The position numbers and the translations under genes are program-made. From the NCBI GenBank assembly GCA_019843655.1, contig JACDQD010000102.1, forward strand, positions 629,501 through 693,500: DNA of 64,000 nt, given 5' to 3'. Source of the DNA: Lethocerus indicus. Lineage: Eukaryota > Arthropoda > Insecta > Hemiptera > Belostomatidae. Below are positions 25,601-37,300 of the stretch, piece by piece. How positions within the stretch are numbered: position 1 is the stretch's first letter; every line of letters starts with the position of its first letter. The notes beneath the pieces are model-generated. The model did not search any database. It was given only the letters and a program-made list of their open reading frames with translations, and had not been told where the DNA came from.

Positions 25601-28600
25601 TTAAATCACTCCCGCACAGCACTCAGGGACCGATATGTGTTGGCGTGGAGGGTTCTCGTAGAGGTGTTGTAAAAAATACCATGTAGTGCGATTCGAAATT
25701 TGAATTTCGCAACTGTCGGTCGACTGCTTCATCATATTAATCTGGACATCGACCGATGATAAATGCCCCAGGTGAAAACAATAATTGGTCGGAGTTTCGC
25801 AATCGCCGGCCACTTGTCTTTATAATAACAACAACCTATATGGAATACGCCCCGAGAGTTTTTATTTATTTATTTTCTTGTTTTCTTCTTGTAAAGTTTT
25901 TTTATCTGTTATCGTATATGAACGAGAGAACCAATATTAAGTAATATTCAAGTATCGAATGTGGAAGTAGTTTCCATTAAAAGACCCTCATTGTGTAGAG
26001 AAAGAAGTATAAGAAATTTTTAGTCTAAGGTACTACAGAAATAGCATTTTTTATTGCGACTCCGCAAAGTGAGGGCGATAAAGTGAGGGCAACGAACGTC
26101 ACGAAAATTAATTAATGGTGTAACAACGGGTTTTCAAGATTACCGATTATCGCGGCGGCGCTTCAGAATGGAAATACTCGGAAAAAATGCTCTCGTCAAT
26201 TGGACCGGAACAGAGCAATATATTATATCGATGAGATGATGAAGTAGGTTTCAAAAGAGCGATTACATTTTTCGAAAACCGATCTAGATTTTCCTCCGCG
26301 ATTCAAGGGAATCTCTAAGGGTGTTCTTGTTCAATCGGGTCGTTGGAAGGTTATCGCCAACCGCCACACCCTTTTAAAGGGCAATGGTTCGGTTATCCCG
26401 TCAGGTGGATTACAGGCAGTTTAGATTTGGACGAATATAGGCTTTGGGTTAGGTTAACATTTCACTCCCTCCGATGTATTCCATCTAGGGGCGAGCGGAA
26501 TGTTTATGGGAATGGCCTAGAAATAATACTTCAACTGGTACTAGAGCAGAAAAAACGGATATTCCCTATATATCTAACAATGCTTCCAGTTTTGTTTTAT
26601 ATATATATATTAAGTCGTTTTTATAGAGTATGTCTAGAACCGATAATACAAATAAACTCATAATCATAATTACATTACAAGTCTAGAGTGGAATTACTTA
26701 TTTGGGTTTATGGACATAACACGATTTGTAGATAACATGCTGGCAAAACTCGGAATAATTTGGCCAACAGGCTATAATTAGGAACTAGTGTATTCCACGC
26801 GGGACTTTCTTCTCTCGTTTCAGGTTCCCGATTGGTAAGTCACTCTTGTGATAACGATATCGGCATTAGGTCAGGCCCCAGACACTCCTTAAATGGTGAT
26901 TGTTGCTGCTAATTCGGCGATAGACATGTGACTTGTCTTTATCGGAGGAAAGAAAAGAGGCCCAGTGTTTACTAATGGGCCCCTTAGTGAATAGATGAAA
27001 ACGGATTGGTAACAGATTTCTTAAGAAGGCAGACGGCCGAACGAAGCCTTAGAAGGGAAGCGCTTAACCGGCTGGCTCCTGGAAAAGATAAATGTGCATC
27101 ATAACTAATATAGAAGAGCCCGGTCTCAACTAAGTGGAAGATACGCTTTATTATTTTAAACGATACAATTGTCTATAACTATCAAGCTAATTAACTATTA
27201 AGCTATACTCTTATAAGTTAAATTTATTCCACACTATGGTAAACTCGTTTTTTAATACGTATGTATTTGATCTTGGACAGGGCTATAGGAAAATTGGTTA
27301 ACTTTTTGAGTTTCATAAATATAACTTGTAATATGTTTAAAGTTACACTATAAAAATAGTAAGTATACTGAACTTTACAAGCTCCTCTCATTTAATCAGT
27401 TGAAATTTTCTTTCAAAGCAATTTTCGAAACTTTCATTATTATTATTTGGAGATTTGAAATTAGAAAAAATGCCTTCCAATATCTTATGATATACACATA
27501 AAATCTAGAAACAAGTATTGAATTTCCAACTTATGGTCATTTTCTCATTACTATATATTTAATTGAAAAGTTTAATTATTATCTGCTCAAAGGCGGTTTG
27601 TCGTCCATAATTTTGGTTACTCTATATCCCCCGTTTTTCACCCTTTCAAACTAAAGAGCAATAAAACAGGAAAAAGATACTGAACCATATGAGGATATTT
27701 CGGGATATTCAGTGAAATGGGTGTGGAAGTTTTGGGTCAAGTTTCGGCGAAGGGATATGCGGGATTCCCCCATATTCAGGAACAAACAAGAACCCATTTC
27801 ATACGCAGCCAGGAACGACGATATAATATTTGTTTTAATTTCGAAGGCCAAGCTCTAGTTTAATAAATGTTGTTTAACCAGACAAAGAATTTTTAAAGGT
27901 TAATTTTAAAGAAGAATAGTAATAACTTGAGAATCTATATACAATATACAATACATCCAGGAGAGTATCCCGGACTAAACGAGTTTCACTCATAAGCAAT
28001 TGAAGGAAAATTCAGTGCTGAGAATTTGACTCGGTGCTTCACACGTGGCGAACGTGGTCCATATGTACTGGAAGTGGATTAAGTATAATTGCAGAGAAAA
28101 GCCGAAAGTCCAGCATAGCTCAGCGGTTACGTGTGATACGGCGTAAACTGATTGTGCGCGGATTCCTATTCCATGGTGGCGGACCGAATTTTCCTTAAAT
28201 TGCAAATTTTCGACTCATTAAACGAGTGGCACCCGTTTACTCCAGCATACCCTCTAGGTTTTACATGTACATATATATAAGTTACAGACAAATATAAAAC
28301 GTTATTAAAATGAAACTGTAAATAACCTTAAACAACCAATAATAATAATAAAACTGAATTTTTTTCTTTTGGCGATCAAATATAATAGAGATTATTAAAG
28401 TAATAAATAATCACGGTAATATTTAAGGCACCTTAGGACAGAGAGGTTGCCGGATCGTTGTGAATGGTTTATGGTGAGATTATCGAATATCTTTATGAAA
28501 TATACTGGTGGCTTCAGCTCCCGTCCTAGATAGCAAATCCGTATATAGATCTAAAAACTGACACGGTTGTGGGTGTTAATACTATTGTGATACAGTAACA

Positions 28601-29360
28601 TTTATGTATTTATTTTCTGAAAAAAACTAGCCTTCGAATGTCTCACATATCGGTCAAAGAAAGGCTCCTCACCAATCGCGGTCCACCGATGACGCAATTT
28701 AAATTTCTCGGTAAGCTCTCACGCCCAGCTGGAGTGCCCCATTCACCCGTGACGCTAGGATCAGGATTAAATTTAGGCGGCGATTATGAATGGTGACTCA
28801 CCTGTTTATTTGAATTTCGGAGGAAATTATGGCAGTGATAAGAAATCATCAATGTGACGACAACAATTTTAATTCTACTCAAATTCCGTCGAGGAAAATT
28901 TTCCGGATACTGTTTTAGTACATTGAAACTAATTTGCTTTAGTCTTTCATAAAATGGAAAATATGCGGGTTAATTTGAAATCCGGTAATATATAAATTGG
29001 TTTGGATACCACTCCAAAAGAAATAATTCCTACATAAACAGCAATATGTACATAAACAAATACATTTTAAAGTACCAGATTTTAAATCTAGTTTGTTTCT
29101 TTCAGAAAAGATTTCATAAAATTATTCCTGCAACAATTACTTGCAGTAATTTTCTTAAGTTAATTAAACTTAGTGTATAATTTGAGAGACCTATATAGGA
29201 CATATTTCCGCGTGTGGATATGGTTAATCTCAAGAACGTTGAATGGTAAAGATATTCATCGTCTTTTAATTATATCATCGTTCAGTTTGAACTAATAATA
29301 GTTCTGATAGGTTGACGGAAAATCGAATTTTATCGTGTCTAATAAATCAATCGTGAAGAA
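22620..29360. other. Gene desert, part 2
   Basis: No exon recognised. Moderately GC-rich patches occur at about 23000-23240, 23290-23540, 24030-24470 (C/T-rich), 26130-26420 and 27000-27070. A hairpin with 7-bp arms (GCTTACG/CGTAAGC) lies at 24545-24563. A decayed tRNA-derived SINE head lies at about 28105-28185. The rest is ordinary AT-rich sequence. Confidence 0.5.
28105..28185 (+). repeat. Degenerate tRNA-derived SINE head
   Basis: TAGCTCAGCGG (28116-28126) matches the RNA polymerase III A box. GGATTCCTATTCC (28160-28172) is a damaged B box (GGTTCGAATCC type) 44 bp on, followed by ATGGTGGCGGA. The anticodon-arm region cannot form a proper tRNA stem, so this is not a functional tRNA gene. 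No second copy was found in the window. Confidence 0.45.
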
Positions 29361-29369
29361 CATATCTGC

Positions 29370-29950
29370 TCAGTTTCGATGTGGGATCTGTACAGAGTGA
29401 CTGCTAGCCTTCGGAGAGTCCCAAAATCTTTTTCCCCTCAGGCGTGGCCCCATGCCTTGTTTTTCAGGTGGGCCACCTGTTCCGGCCATCTGCCTGTCGC
29501 CGTCCGGCCGCTGAGAATTGAGATTCATTCGAAGCCCGTCGCCCAAGGGTATATTTATTTTCATAAGTCCCAGCAACAAGGCCTCTCCGCAGCTTTGCAC
29601 CGATCAAATATGACGTCACCCCCAAGAATGAACGCCGGGGGTGAGGGCAGGAGGCAATTTGTTTATAGGATGTGGGCACACAAACATTTATGAAGTCATT
29701 CCTATTAAAATCCACCGGTTCAACCCGTTTTCTTCTTATTGCATGGGTTCGCACATTTTTGCTTTCCTATTTTTCTCTTCCTGCCCGGCCCTATCTTGAC
29801 GGCGGGTCATTTTCGCTGAGTTTGCGACTCCCTACCGGCCGGCGGCGACGGTCAGTTTCGAAATGGGGGTTCCACGAAACTGGGACAATTATGCCGGCAT
29901 CACATTTTGTCAGGCAGCTCATCACACAGGTTGTCAGGTAAAAATCATTG
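29370..29950. promoter_or_regulatory. GC-rich island with a perfect CRE
   Basis: A dense island with a full palindromic cAMP-response element TGACGTCA at 29611-29618, a G-rich block (GCCGGGGGTGAGGGC, about 29632-29648), TTTATGAAGTCATTC nearby, and CCGGCCGGCGGCGACGG at the right end. Long frames on both strands reflect base composition. A conserved regulatory element is inferred. Confidence 0.35.
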
Positions 29951-31940
29951 ATTTTTTAGCTTATTTATTGTTCCACTACAAAGACTGAGTGTATAAGTTC
30001 TTGGTCATTTGTTAATTTTTGTTTCTGAATTTGCTGAAATTGCATATACCTTTTAATTTTTGGCTTAGTGTGTTGATTTTGTTGATATGGAAAATCCATT
30101 CTTATAGTGTTTGGTAAAACTTTTTTCAAAACGAGTATTCAAATAAGCATAACCCGCTATATTTCGTTGTCGCTATTTGGTTGACATAGGACGTTACGAA
30201 ATTTAAAATGTTAGGATATAAATATTTTAAAATCGGAATCTCAACAATCAGTTTTATCGATAAAAAGATACTCGACTTATCTCACTTTGTCAATATTTTT
30301 CAGAAAAAATAACTAATATTTACTATAACTGACTTTACATGTTGATCATAGACTACGACACTAGTTTCTGTTGATGCGTATTTGTATTTGTGTACCAATT
30401 AAGTCAATTGTTCTAATTCTTACGATTGTAGGACATTTTGTATCGAATAAATAATTAATTTCGAAATAATAAATTCCGCAAACAATATCTAATAAAATTG
30501 TATAATTGTTTATTAAATAATTTCCAGATCCGAATGGGAATTCGACAGCGCAAAACGTTTTGGGGAGCCAAAGCAAGAATCAACGCAGATGGTCCGGGGG
30601 ATTAATGGAGCACTCCTACACGGCACATTTGACAACAGGCGTTGGTGAAAGCAATGAACAATTTGCAAGGATCTCTATTGACCAACTCAAGCTTGTTAAA
30701 CCTATTTGCGCTTTGCAATTCGCCACGTTTTCAGATTGTTCCACAATCCCCAGTATTTGACTCGTACGCTTTATTCGTCCGTATCGCTCATTTAATACGG
30801 TTTCCCTGGGGATTCCATTCGCTTTATTACGGGTCGTTCAATTCGAGCCAGGGGCCCTCTATTAAGTATTCCCTGTCATCTTTTCATTTTTCATTCCTTT
30901 TTCTTTTTTAAAATCCTTTGAAAACTCCCTATTCTCCCCCCACTACAGTTTTTTTGTCGATACCAGTTACTTGATATTAAATAATCGTTCAAGCCGGAGA
31001 TATCTATTAATAGTTTCACTTCCTTCCAAACAAAGCTTACAGTTATTTAATAATTCACTGTCATACGCTCCGTGTACGTGGTCTGATGAAGTAATTGAAA
31101 CAGATGAGAGTCCATAACCATACTCGCTTCTCGAGCCGTTACAATGAAACTGTCGATTAGCCGGCTAAGGTGCCGCAAAGAATTCCGCGAGCCTTTCGCG
31201 CTCGGCTCAAAAAATATTAATTTATTTCTTTTAGTCAAACTGTGTCAGTCAAGTGTGAGTCTGCTTTAATGCCAAATAGCATTGACAAAAGCGCGATTTT
31301 GCGTCTTCCGTAGCTTGTTCGGTATGGGCTCCCCTTCACATCAGTGAACAAGTAATAAAATACAAGTTCCATTTGTCAACAAAGCGTACCCTTTACCACT
31401 ATCAGACTAACATTATCAGTGCACTGATACCGGTACTATATATGGCCTTTTGTTGTATGTACTTTAAAACATCAATCATTGTTGTTACGGATTTTGAAGA
31501 ATTCTTTATATGCCAGGGCAGCGGTAGAGCTCCTACTTTATAACTAGGACAAATGGACCCATAAATATAGGTAAACCCACTCATCTGCACCTGAATTCCA
31601 ATGAGGATGTGGGAAACTGGGATAAAAAGGGTGTAATTCGTGTTAAAAACAAATTTGGAATTTCTCGCTCCTTTGGTAATACGTCATCGCGTGTAAAATT
31701 CCGTAGATAATATAACGTAGAACCAACCGTCGTCCAAATATATATGAACATTTTTACTGCAAAATGCTCCATCGGTACACGTCATGCCTAGGCGCATCAA
31801 GGTATAGGCAACGGAATGCTGTTGACAACATTGTAACAGACGACTCATCATACGGCTAAACAACAGAGAAGGTCAGAGAAAACCACACGAATGATAAAAT
31901 TCCAAACGGTCGTTCGTCATTAACTTAATATGGCTTATTC
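29950..31940. other. Gene desert, part 3
   Basis: AT-rich on the left. Less so at 30520-30960 and 31060-31250, where a perfect 12-bp palindrome TTAGCCGGCTAA lies at 31157-31168 beside GATTA and ACAATG motifs. No exon or repeat family recognised. Confidence 0.45.
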
Positions 31941-31949
31941 ATTGTTGTA

Positions 31950-32450
31950 AAACTCTGGCAGGCAATCAAGGACGATAATATCCAGACTATCACACGACTG
32001 CGTTCGAATAGCACCAGCTGTCGCGATGCTTAAAATAGGGGCACAACAGTTATATTTCAACGCTGGCACAGAATGTGCGATTTTAAAATATGCCCTCCAC
32101 TTCCGAAACAACGGTTCCATTTTGGTCCGGGGCGCCGCTATTTATAGGGCGTTTGAAAGAGCGTCTAGCGACAGAATAAACTCGGGGCTGAAATTTCTCC
32201 GGGACCGTTCTAAATCGGTACCATTGATAGGCGCGGGGGCGTCGCCGCCGGCGGGTGCACTATGCGTGGGTCCGAGTGTTACGCAGCCCGCTCTAAGATA
32301 CTGAATTACGGGCCGGGAGATGCGGCCCATTAGCGGCCCCGGCCTCCCGGTCCCTGACCCCGGCCAACACCGGCCCCGCCACCCATTTTTAGCAAATAAA
32401 CCCTCCGTTTTACTCCCTCCTTTGTGAGATAATCGACCGTCCGTCATAGT
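31950..32450. promoter_or_regulatory. GC-rich island with a MEF2 site
   Basis: One of the most GC-rich parts of the window: 38 of 60 bases at 32341-32400 are G or C. CTATTTATAG at 32138-32147 is a perfect MEF2 consensus, and AGCAAATAAAC near 32391-32401 resembles a forkhead site. Repeated GCCCG/GGCCC and GCGCGGGG motifs dominate 32220-32370. An enhancer or CpG promoter is inferred; no transcript structure is visible. Confidence 0.35.
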
Positions 32451-32541
32451 CGGTACATTGTCTTAAACAGGTAAGTTTATATGCAGTTTTAAAACTAATA
32501 AACCTATGTGAACTTTTATCTAGGAATTTACCAATAATCTC

Positions 32542-32545
<4 letters not shown>

Positions 32546-32592
<47 letters not shown>
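32546..32592. repeat. (TA)n microsatellite, about 47 bp
   Basis: Uninterrupted TA dinucleotides. It directly precedes copy 2 of the 64-bp dispersed element, as microsatellites often do at the ends of old transposed copies. Confidence 0.95.
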
Positions 32593-32596
<4 letters not shown>

Positions 32597-32611
32597 TTCC
32601 ATTTATTATGT

Positions 32612-32675
32612 ACTTAAGGATCTAACTACCGTTCTCCTGAATTTATATGACTTGTACATAAATATCGTTAAAGAT
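32612..32675 (+). repeat. Copy 2 of a 64-bp dispersed element
   Basis: It aligns without gaps to 7467-7530 at 56 of 64 positions in the same orientation. It lies 20 bp to the right of a TA microsatellite. Family unknown. Confidence 0.7.
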
Positions 32676-32769
32676 GTATATAGGAATGTTAATTCGGTCT
32701 ACCGCTTTGTATTTTGGCCTACAGAGCTTGTTCCTATTATCTTAATTAATGCAATTAATGGATTATGCC

Positions 32770-33200
32770 CAATTTAGCTTTACGGTTTGTCGGCTCCAGG
32801 GGATCAGCTAACGGACAGTGTGTAGTCGGACGGAGCAAGAGCACCAATTTTTTATTCCTTCGAAATTTGATTATTCTAATGAATCCAGCTTCGGAGATAC
32901 GATTACCATTCTCCGTACACGGGTTAGAGAGAGAACCAGTCATTCGCGGGAAGAATGCCGATTAGGAGGACGGCGGCCGAATTGAAAAATCAATTACAAT
33001 TTGCCTCCAAGTCCGGAGGAACAATATTGGCAGGATGACAAGTATGACGTCATCAGGAGGGTGACGTATTTCCTCGAGGAATTGACTATGGCGTCATTCC
33101 GGTTCAAGGGCGCGAGCGGCGGGTTCTGGCCATCGTTTCCTGCGGAGATGGGACTCGAAGGGGGGAAAAGTTTAGGGGTCATCAGGGCACTATTCTGAGA
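32770..33200. promoter_or_regulatory. Island with CRE/AP-1-like sites
   Basis: TGACGTCA at 33045-33052 is a full CRE, followed within 40 bp by GTGACGTATT and GGCGTCATTCC, two more CRE/ATF-like half sites. The clustering of three ACGT-type sites in about 55 bp is more than expected in AT-rich DNA. No coding evidence. Confidence 0.4.
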
Positions 33201-34550
33201 GAATTGTGTCTAATATTAACACTCGTACTTCAAGGGGTTTGAGTTGATTTCTGATTTGTCCACGTCATGCTTTAGCGCCCCTATCTAGAGACATGATTTC
33301 CTGCGCATCAATACTTATCATAGGTATGCATCCATGCGATAGTTTACCAAAGGAATAGTTTGGGTTAATATAAAGAAGCATAATTTAGTGCACTTTTTTT
33401 AATTTCGAACATCTAGATAAATGCTAGGGATGTAAGAATTTAACTTATAAATCCTAATGCGAGTACACAAAATGTGTATAATACAAGTTCCGAGGCTATA
33501 GGAAAACCAGCGTGGGGTCCAAGACAAAAGGAAATCGTGAATAAAAGGGCAGACGATTCAGAGGAAAGGAACTTCCGGTGGTACGGACATTTCACACAAA
33601 AAACGCTGTCTTCTTCCTTACAAAGTGCTTGTATGGTGCCTGCCTACTGTCCTATGGATGTCGTTGACTATTTGTTTTAAAAACGGTTTAGCTTAAAGCT
33701 CTTCCGAGTGTTCAAACACACCTTAAGTAACTAATAGTAAGTCTTTCATTATGCGGTTAATACACGATGCTTGGTTTTCTCTTAGAATATAGAAATAATT
33801 ATGTTTGTACAGCAAACATTAAACACCTAATAGTTTATATAGTTTGCGATTTTTTTAAAAATATAACAGCGAAACACCATGTAATTGTTTCTGTTGGAAG
33901 AATAAAGGTTTCAGTATAAATTTACATTCCTTTTGCAGAAGAGCATGAAAAACATATTTTTCTTATAAGCAAAATCGGCCAATTAGCTGGTTTTTAATGA
34001 GTTATCTTCCGTACAAGAGCTTATGGTGGATAATAATACACTCTGTATTCTTTGCCAGCAATTAATTCCTGGAAAATAAAATAAATTCCCTAAATTATGG
34101 TTATGATTCTAACCCTCACAGATTTGAACTGAATATCCCTATTAATCGTAGCTTTGATAATTCCACAAATATAATAACCCTTTAAAATCCTTATTAATAA
34201 TTTCTTCTAAGGTTAAGTTCATTAAACCGTTCATAAATGTTTCGTCATTCCTCATTTTATTTTAAAATAGTATAATCATAGCCGTTTAAAAGGTATTTAC
34301 GTTCACAAATTGTGATTTTGGTGACAAGAAAAATTGCATACAATTAATTCCTAATTAATTAAGCTGATGAAAACTATTCGAAAGACATCCTGGAACATTA
34401 AATCCAACATTTTTGTGATAACCCACTAATATAGGAGGATGTAGAAACAGGATGCCTGAATTGCTTATCTGTTCAGTGATATAAATGATAAATGCGAATC
34501 TTCCGATATAAAATATTCGAACGTCAGGAAACCGTCGGGTGTTTTGTACA
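33200..34550. other. Gene desert, part 4
   Basis: AT-rich sequence in which I see no gene, repeat or distinctive regulatory site. Confidence 0.45.
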
Positions 34551-34870
34551 TTCCGAAATGCGATTTATTGTCTATCATCGGTGTGCGAGGGGCAATAACA
34601 ATAATTCAGCCGGGGAGTGGCCGGCGGACACGCCTTCCCCACTCGGGGAGCGAGCGGCCCAGCTGAACCTATATTACATAAACTATTTATAAATACGCCC
34701 ATTGTGCGGGACCCCCATGCAATTGTCCGTTGACGGCACTTTCGCTTGCGATTCAGACGGCTGACAAAATGCGGGCAGACGGGAAATGCAACCCTGACCG
34801 AAGGGGAGAATTGCAAACAAAGTTCTACTATTTAGCGAAAATTGGGGAGCGAACATTTTGCATTTAATTT
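34550..34870. promoter_or_regulatory. Island with MEF2 and SOX-like sites
   Basis: A GC-rich half (34600-34665) meets a block with CTATTTATAA at 34683-34692 (MEF2 consensus) and CATTGTGC just after it (SOX-like). AACAATAATT at about 34597-34606 is another SOX-like site, and CAGCTGA follows at about 34659. This combination recalls developmental enhancers. Inference from motifs only. Confidence 0.35.
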
Positions 34871-36200
34871 CAAGCAACTACAGTTATCTCTGTCTCATCT
34901 GTTCATGTCCTCCCATTCGTAACCCGGTTTCCTTCGTTAGTAATATATTATTTCATATTCATTCTGTTCGGGAAGTCCTGGGCTTTTGCATAAGGCCGTT
35001 CATCAATCCTATCTTTTCAGCGTCTGAAGACAACACATTTCAGATCCTTCTCAGACACGGTAGCCATGAGGTGTGTACTGTTAATGCCTTAGAACTTGCG
35101 ACTGGTGTTTAGTGTTGTATGTATGGCTGATTAATTTGAGCCAGAACCGTCTCCCCCGCCTGCGAGTGTTCGGGGTTCCAGGTATATCTTGAACTCACTA
35201 GAGCCATATCATTTGTAATGTATAAGGGAATGTGTTACACGCCGAAGAACCCGTAACCCCAAAGCCCTACTGTAAGGAGTAGCCACCCTGCTGTTTGTGG
35301 TACGACCCTGATTGAGAACGCAATCAATCTTTGGCCACGAGACACGATTGTTTTAGCTTAAGCTTCGGTGAAAGTAGAGAGGTGAGGATATACAGTGGAT
35401 GGAGTACGCAAAAGTCTGCAGTCGTATCGCTAAATCGCTTTAGTTTTCATGCACAGTGGTATCATATACTTAACTGCATGCTTTCAGTTCGGGACAGATT
35501 AATCTGGCACAGATTAATACTGCAAACGTATCTCTAGTTACTGGTATTACCTTAATTATTCTATTTCCGAAGTATATGCCTGAAATAAATTATTCGAACT
35601 TCCCCTTATCTGCATCTCTCTCATATCTCTCCATCTCTGTCAGCTTCCGATGTTATCTCTGCAGATCCGTCCCCTTTTCCTTTCCAACCAATATCTCAAT
35701 CATTATCTTCGACTGCAATCCAATACCGCTTCTCGCCGGCATCCGTCCCCCGCGCTTCCCGCACTATCTAAACATTAATCATTGGTTCTGTCTTAATTAT
35801 CTTTAATGTTGTCCTTTCCTTTTTTTATCTACGTAACTCCTTTGTCGGCCTCAGCATTAAGCGGGACGGCCTATTTCCGTTAGGAATAACGATATATCTC
35901 TTTACCTTTGTGACTTTAGAACTTACTACAAACCCACTCGTGTTATTTCAGTGTTAATAATGTCAGTTTTGTATGACGCAATCTAAAAGTTCGACAATAC
36001 CACTGGTACGGTCCAATCACGTTTCAGAATGTATCGTCCTGGAGAGCAAACAGTGGGGGAATCAAGAAAACGACTCTTTTTGTATACAAAACATGCTCGA
36101 CGAATAAAAACTAAAACGTTCAGGACCATCACAGTAATTCTTCGGTGTACGGACAGTTCATCTTAACATTTATTTAAAAAAGTAAGCTACCGATTAGAAA
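34870..36200. other. Gene desert, part 5, with a pyrimidine-rich stretch
   Basis: No exon supported. The plus strand at 35595-35830 is strongly C/T-rich (many TCTCTC and CCATCTCT pieces). TGATTAAT, a Hox/Exd-type site, lies at 35128-35135. Confidence 0.4.
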
Positions 36201-37300
36201 ATATTCAACTCGTGTAGCACGCATTGGGCGCGTGACGGAGGGTCGAATGTTCGGAGAGGCGTGGCCTTCGGGGACTCGACCGGAAGGAAGACACCCGACA
36301 ATCTTTTTTCCTAACGCCATCAGAACAATCCCTGCATTCAAATTGTGCCGAGGACCACGGGTGTCTGGGCCTTATCTTGTATTCAACGAATCTTTGATCC
36401 AATCATGAACCTGTCATTCACACAGACTTAATTAGGACGTCGTCTACCCGTTCGAAGTAGACAATACATAAGAGAAAAAGACCAACCAATTAAAATAAGT
36501 GTGGGTCTCAGTTTTACAATATTGGAAAGTTTGTTTAAGACTAACCCCCCTTCACTTTTTGGTATTAAATTCTAATAATTCAATGATTACTATTAACAGG
36601 GAGCATTTACGGCCACCCCACTCAACGTTGGTCTCGAATCAACTAGATTAATTGAGCAGAAGGATCAGATACATTTATCATTTTGGGGAGTCACGGTCGA
36701 GAAAGTTTTCCGACCAGATGTGAGTGGGGGGATAGCGGACAGAATTTACATTCGGTTCTATTTAATTATCTGTTGTAAATTGGTCGGAAAGAAAAAGAGA
36801 TTTAGGAATAATAGACCCTAGGATACCATTCTGCTCGTACAACAATGAACCCCGTCCTTACCGTCCAAGGCGAGGCCCCAGTTCAACCGGCCAATGCAAA
36901 CCGGCGATAGCGTTTAATCCTTTAAAGTCTATACTCGCTTCTCGCGGCCTTCCTGCGGACATATGTTTAACGACGTTGCTACTAACATATTTTTGCCGTA
37001 CATTTTTTCACCCTCGAACATTTTCGCGTCCCGTACCGGTTCCATTTCGACCCGACGGGCCGACGCCGCAATTTAAATTGCATCTGATTAATGCCGAGCT
37101 TTTTGCTTTCACCTGGGCTGGCCCCACCGGAGGGTAAATCACAGGCGCTCTCAAATACCGAGGACTCGTTTCCAACTGCTCGCCCAACGGTCGCGATTAT
37201 ACGCCTTGCTTCATTCAAATTGGACTGCGATATTCGCCGTCGCGATACATTACTCAGTTATCGAGTTACGGAATCCTCAAATACGACTCCAAAGAAGAGT
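36200..37300. promoter_or_regulatory. Three adjacent islands, one with a Hox/Exd site
   Basis: Less AT-rich blocks at about 36220-36420, 36590-36780 and 36830-37290. The last contains the perfect palindrome GCAATTTAAATTGC (37068-37081) followed at once by TGATTAATG (37085-37093), a composite Hox/Exd (PBX) consensus. The middle block contains CATTTACGGCC and GATTAATTGAG. No frame has a recognisable domain. Confidence 0.35.

Noticed and set aside
27010..27070. Minus-strand CCAGCCGGTTAAGCGCTT, resembling a tRNA A box and D-arm
   Set aside because: No B box at a fitting distance and no cloverleaf pairing.
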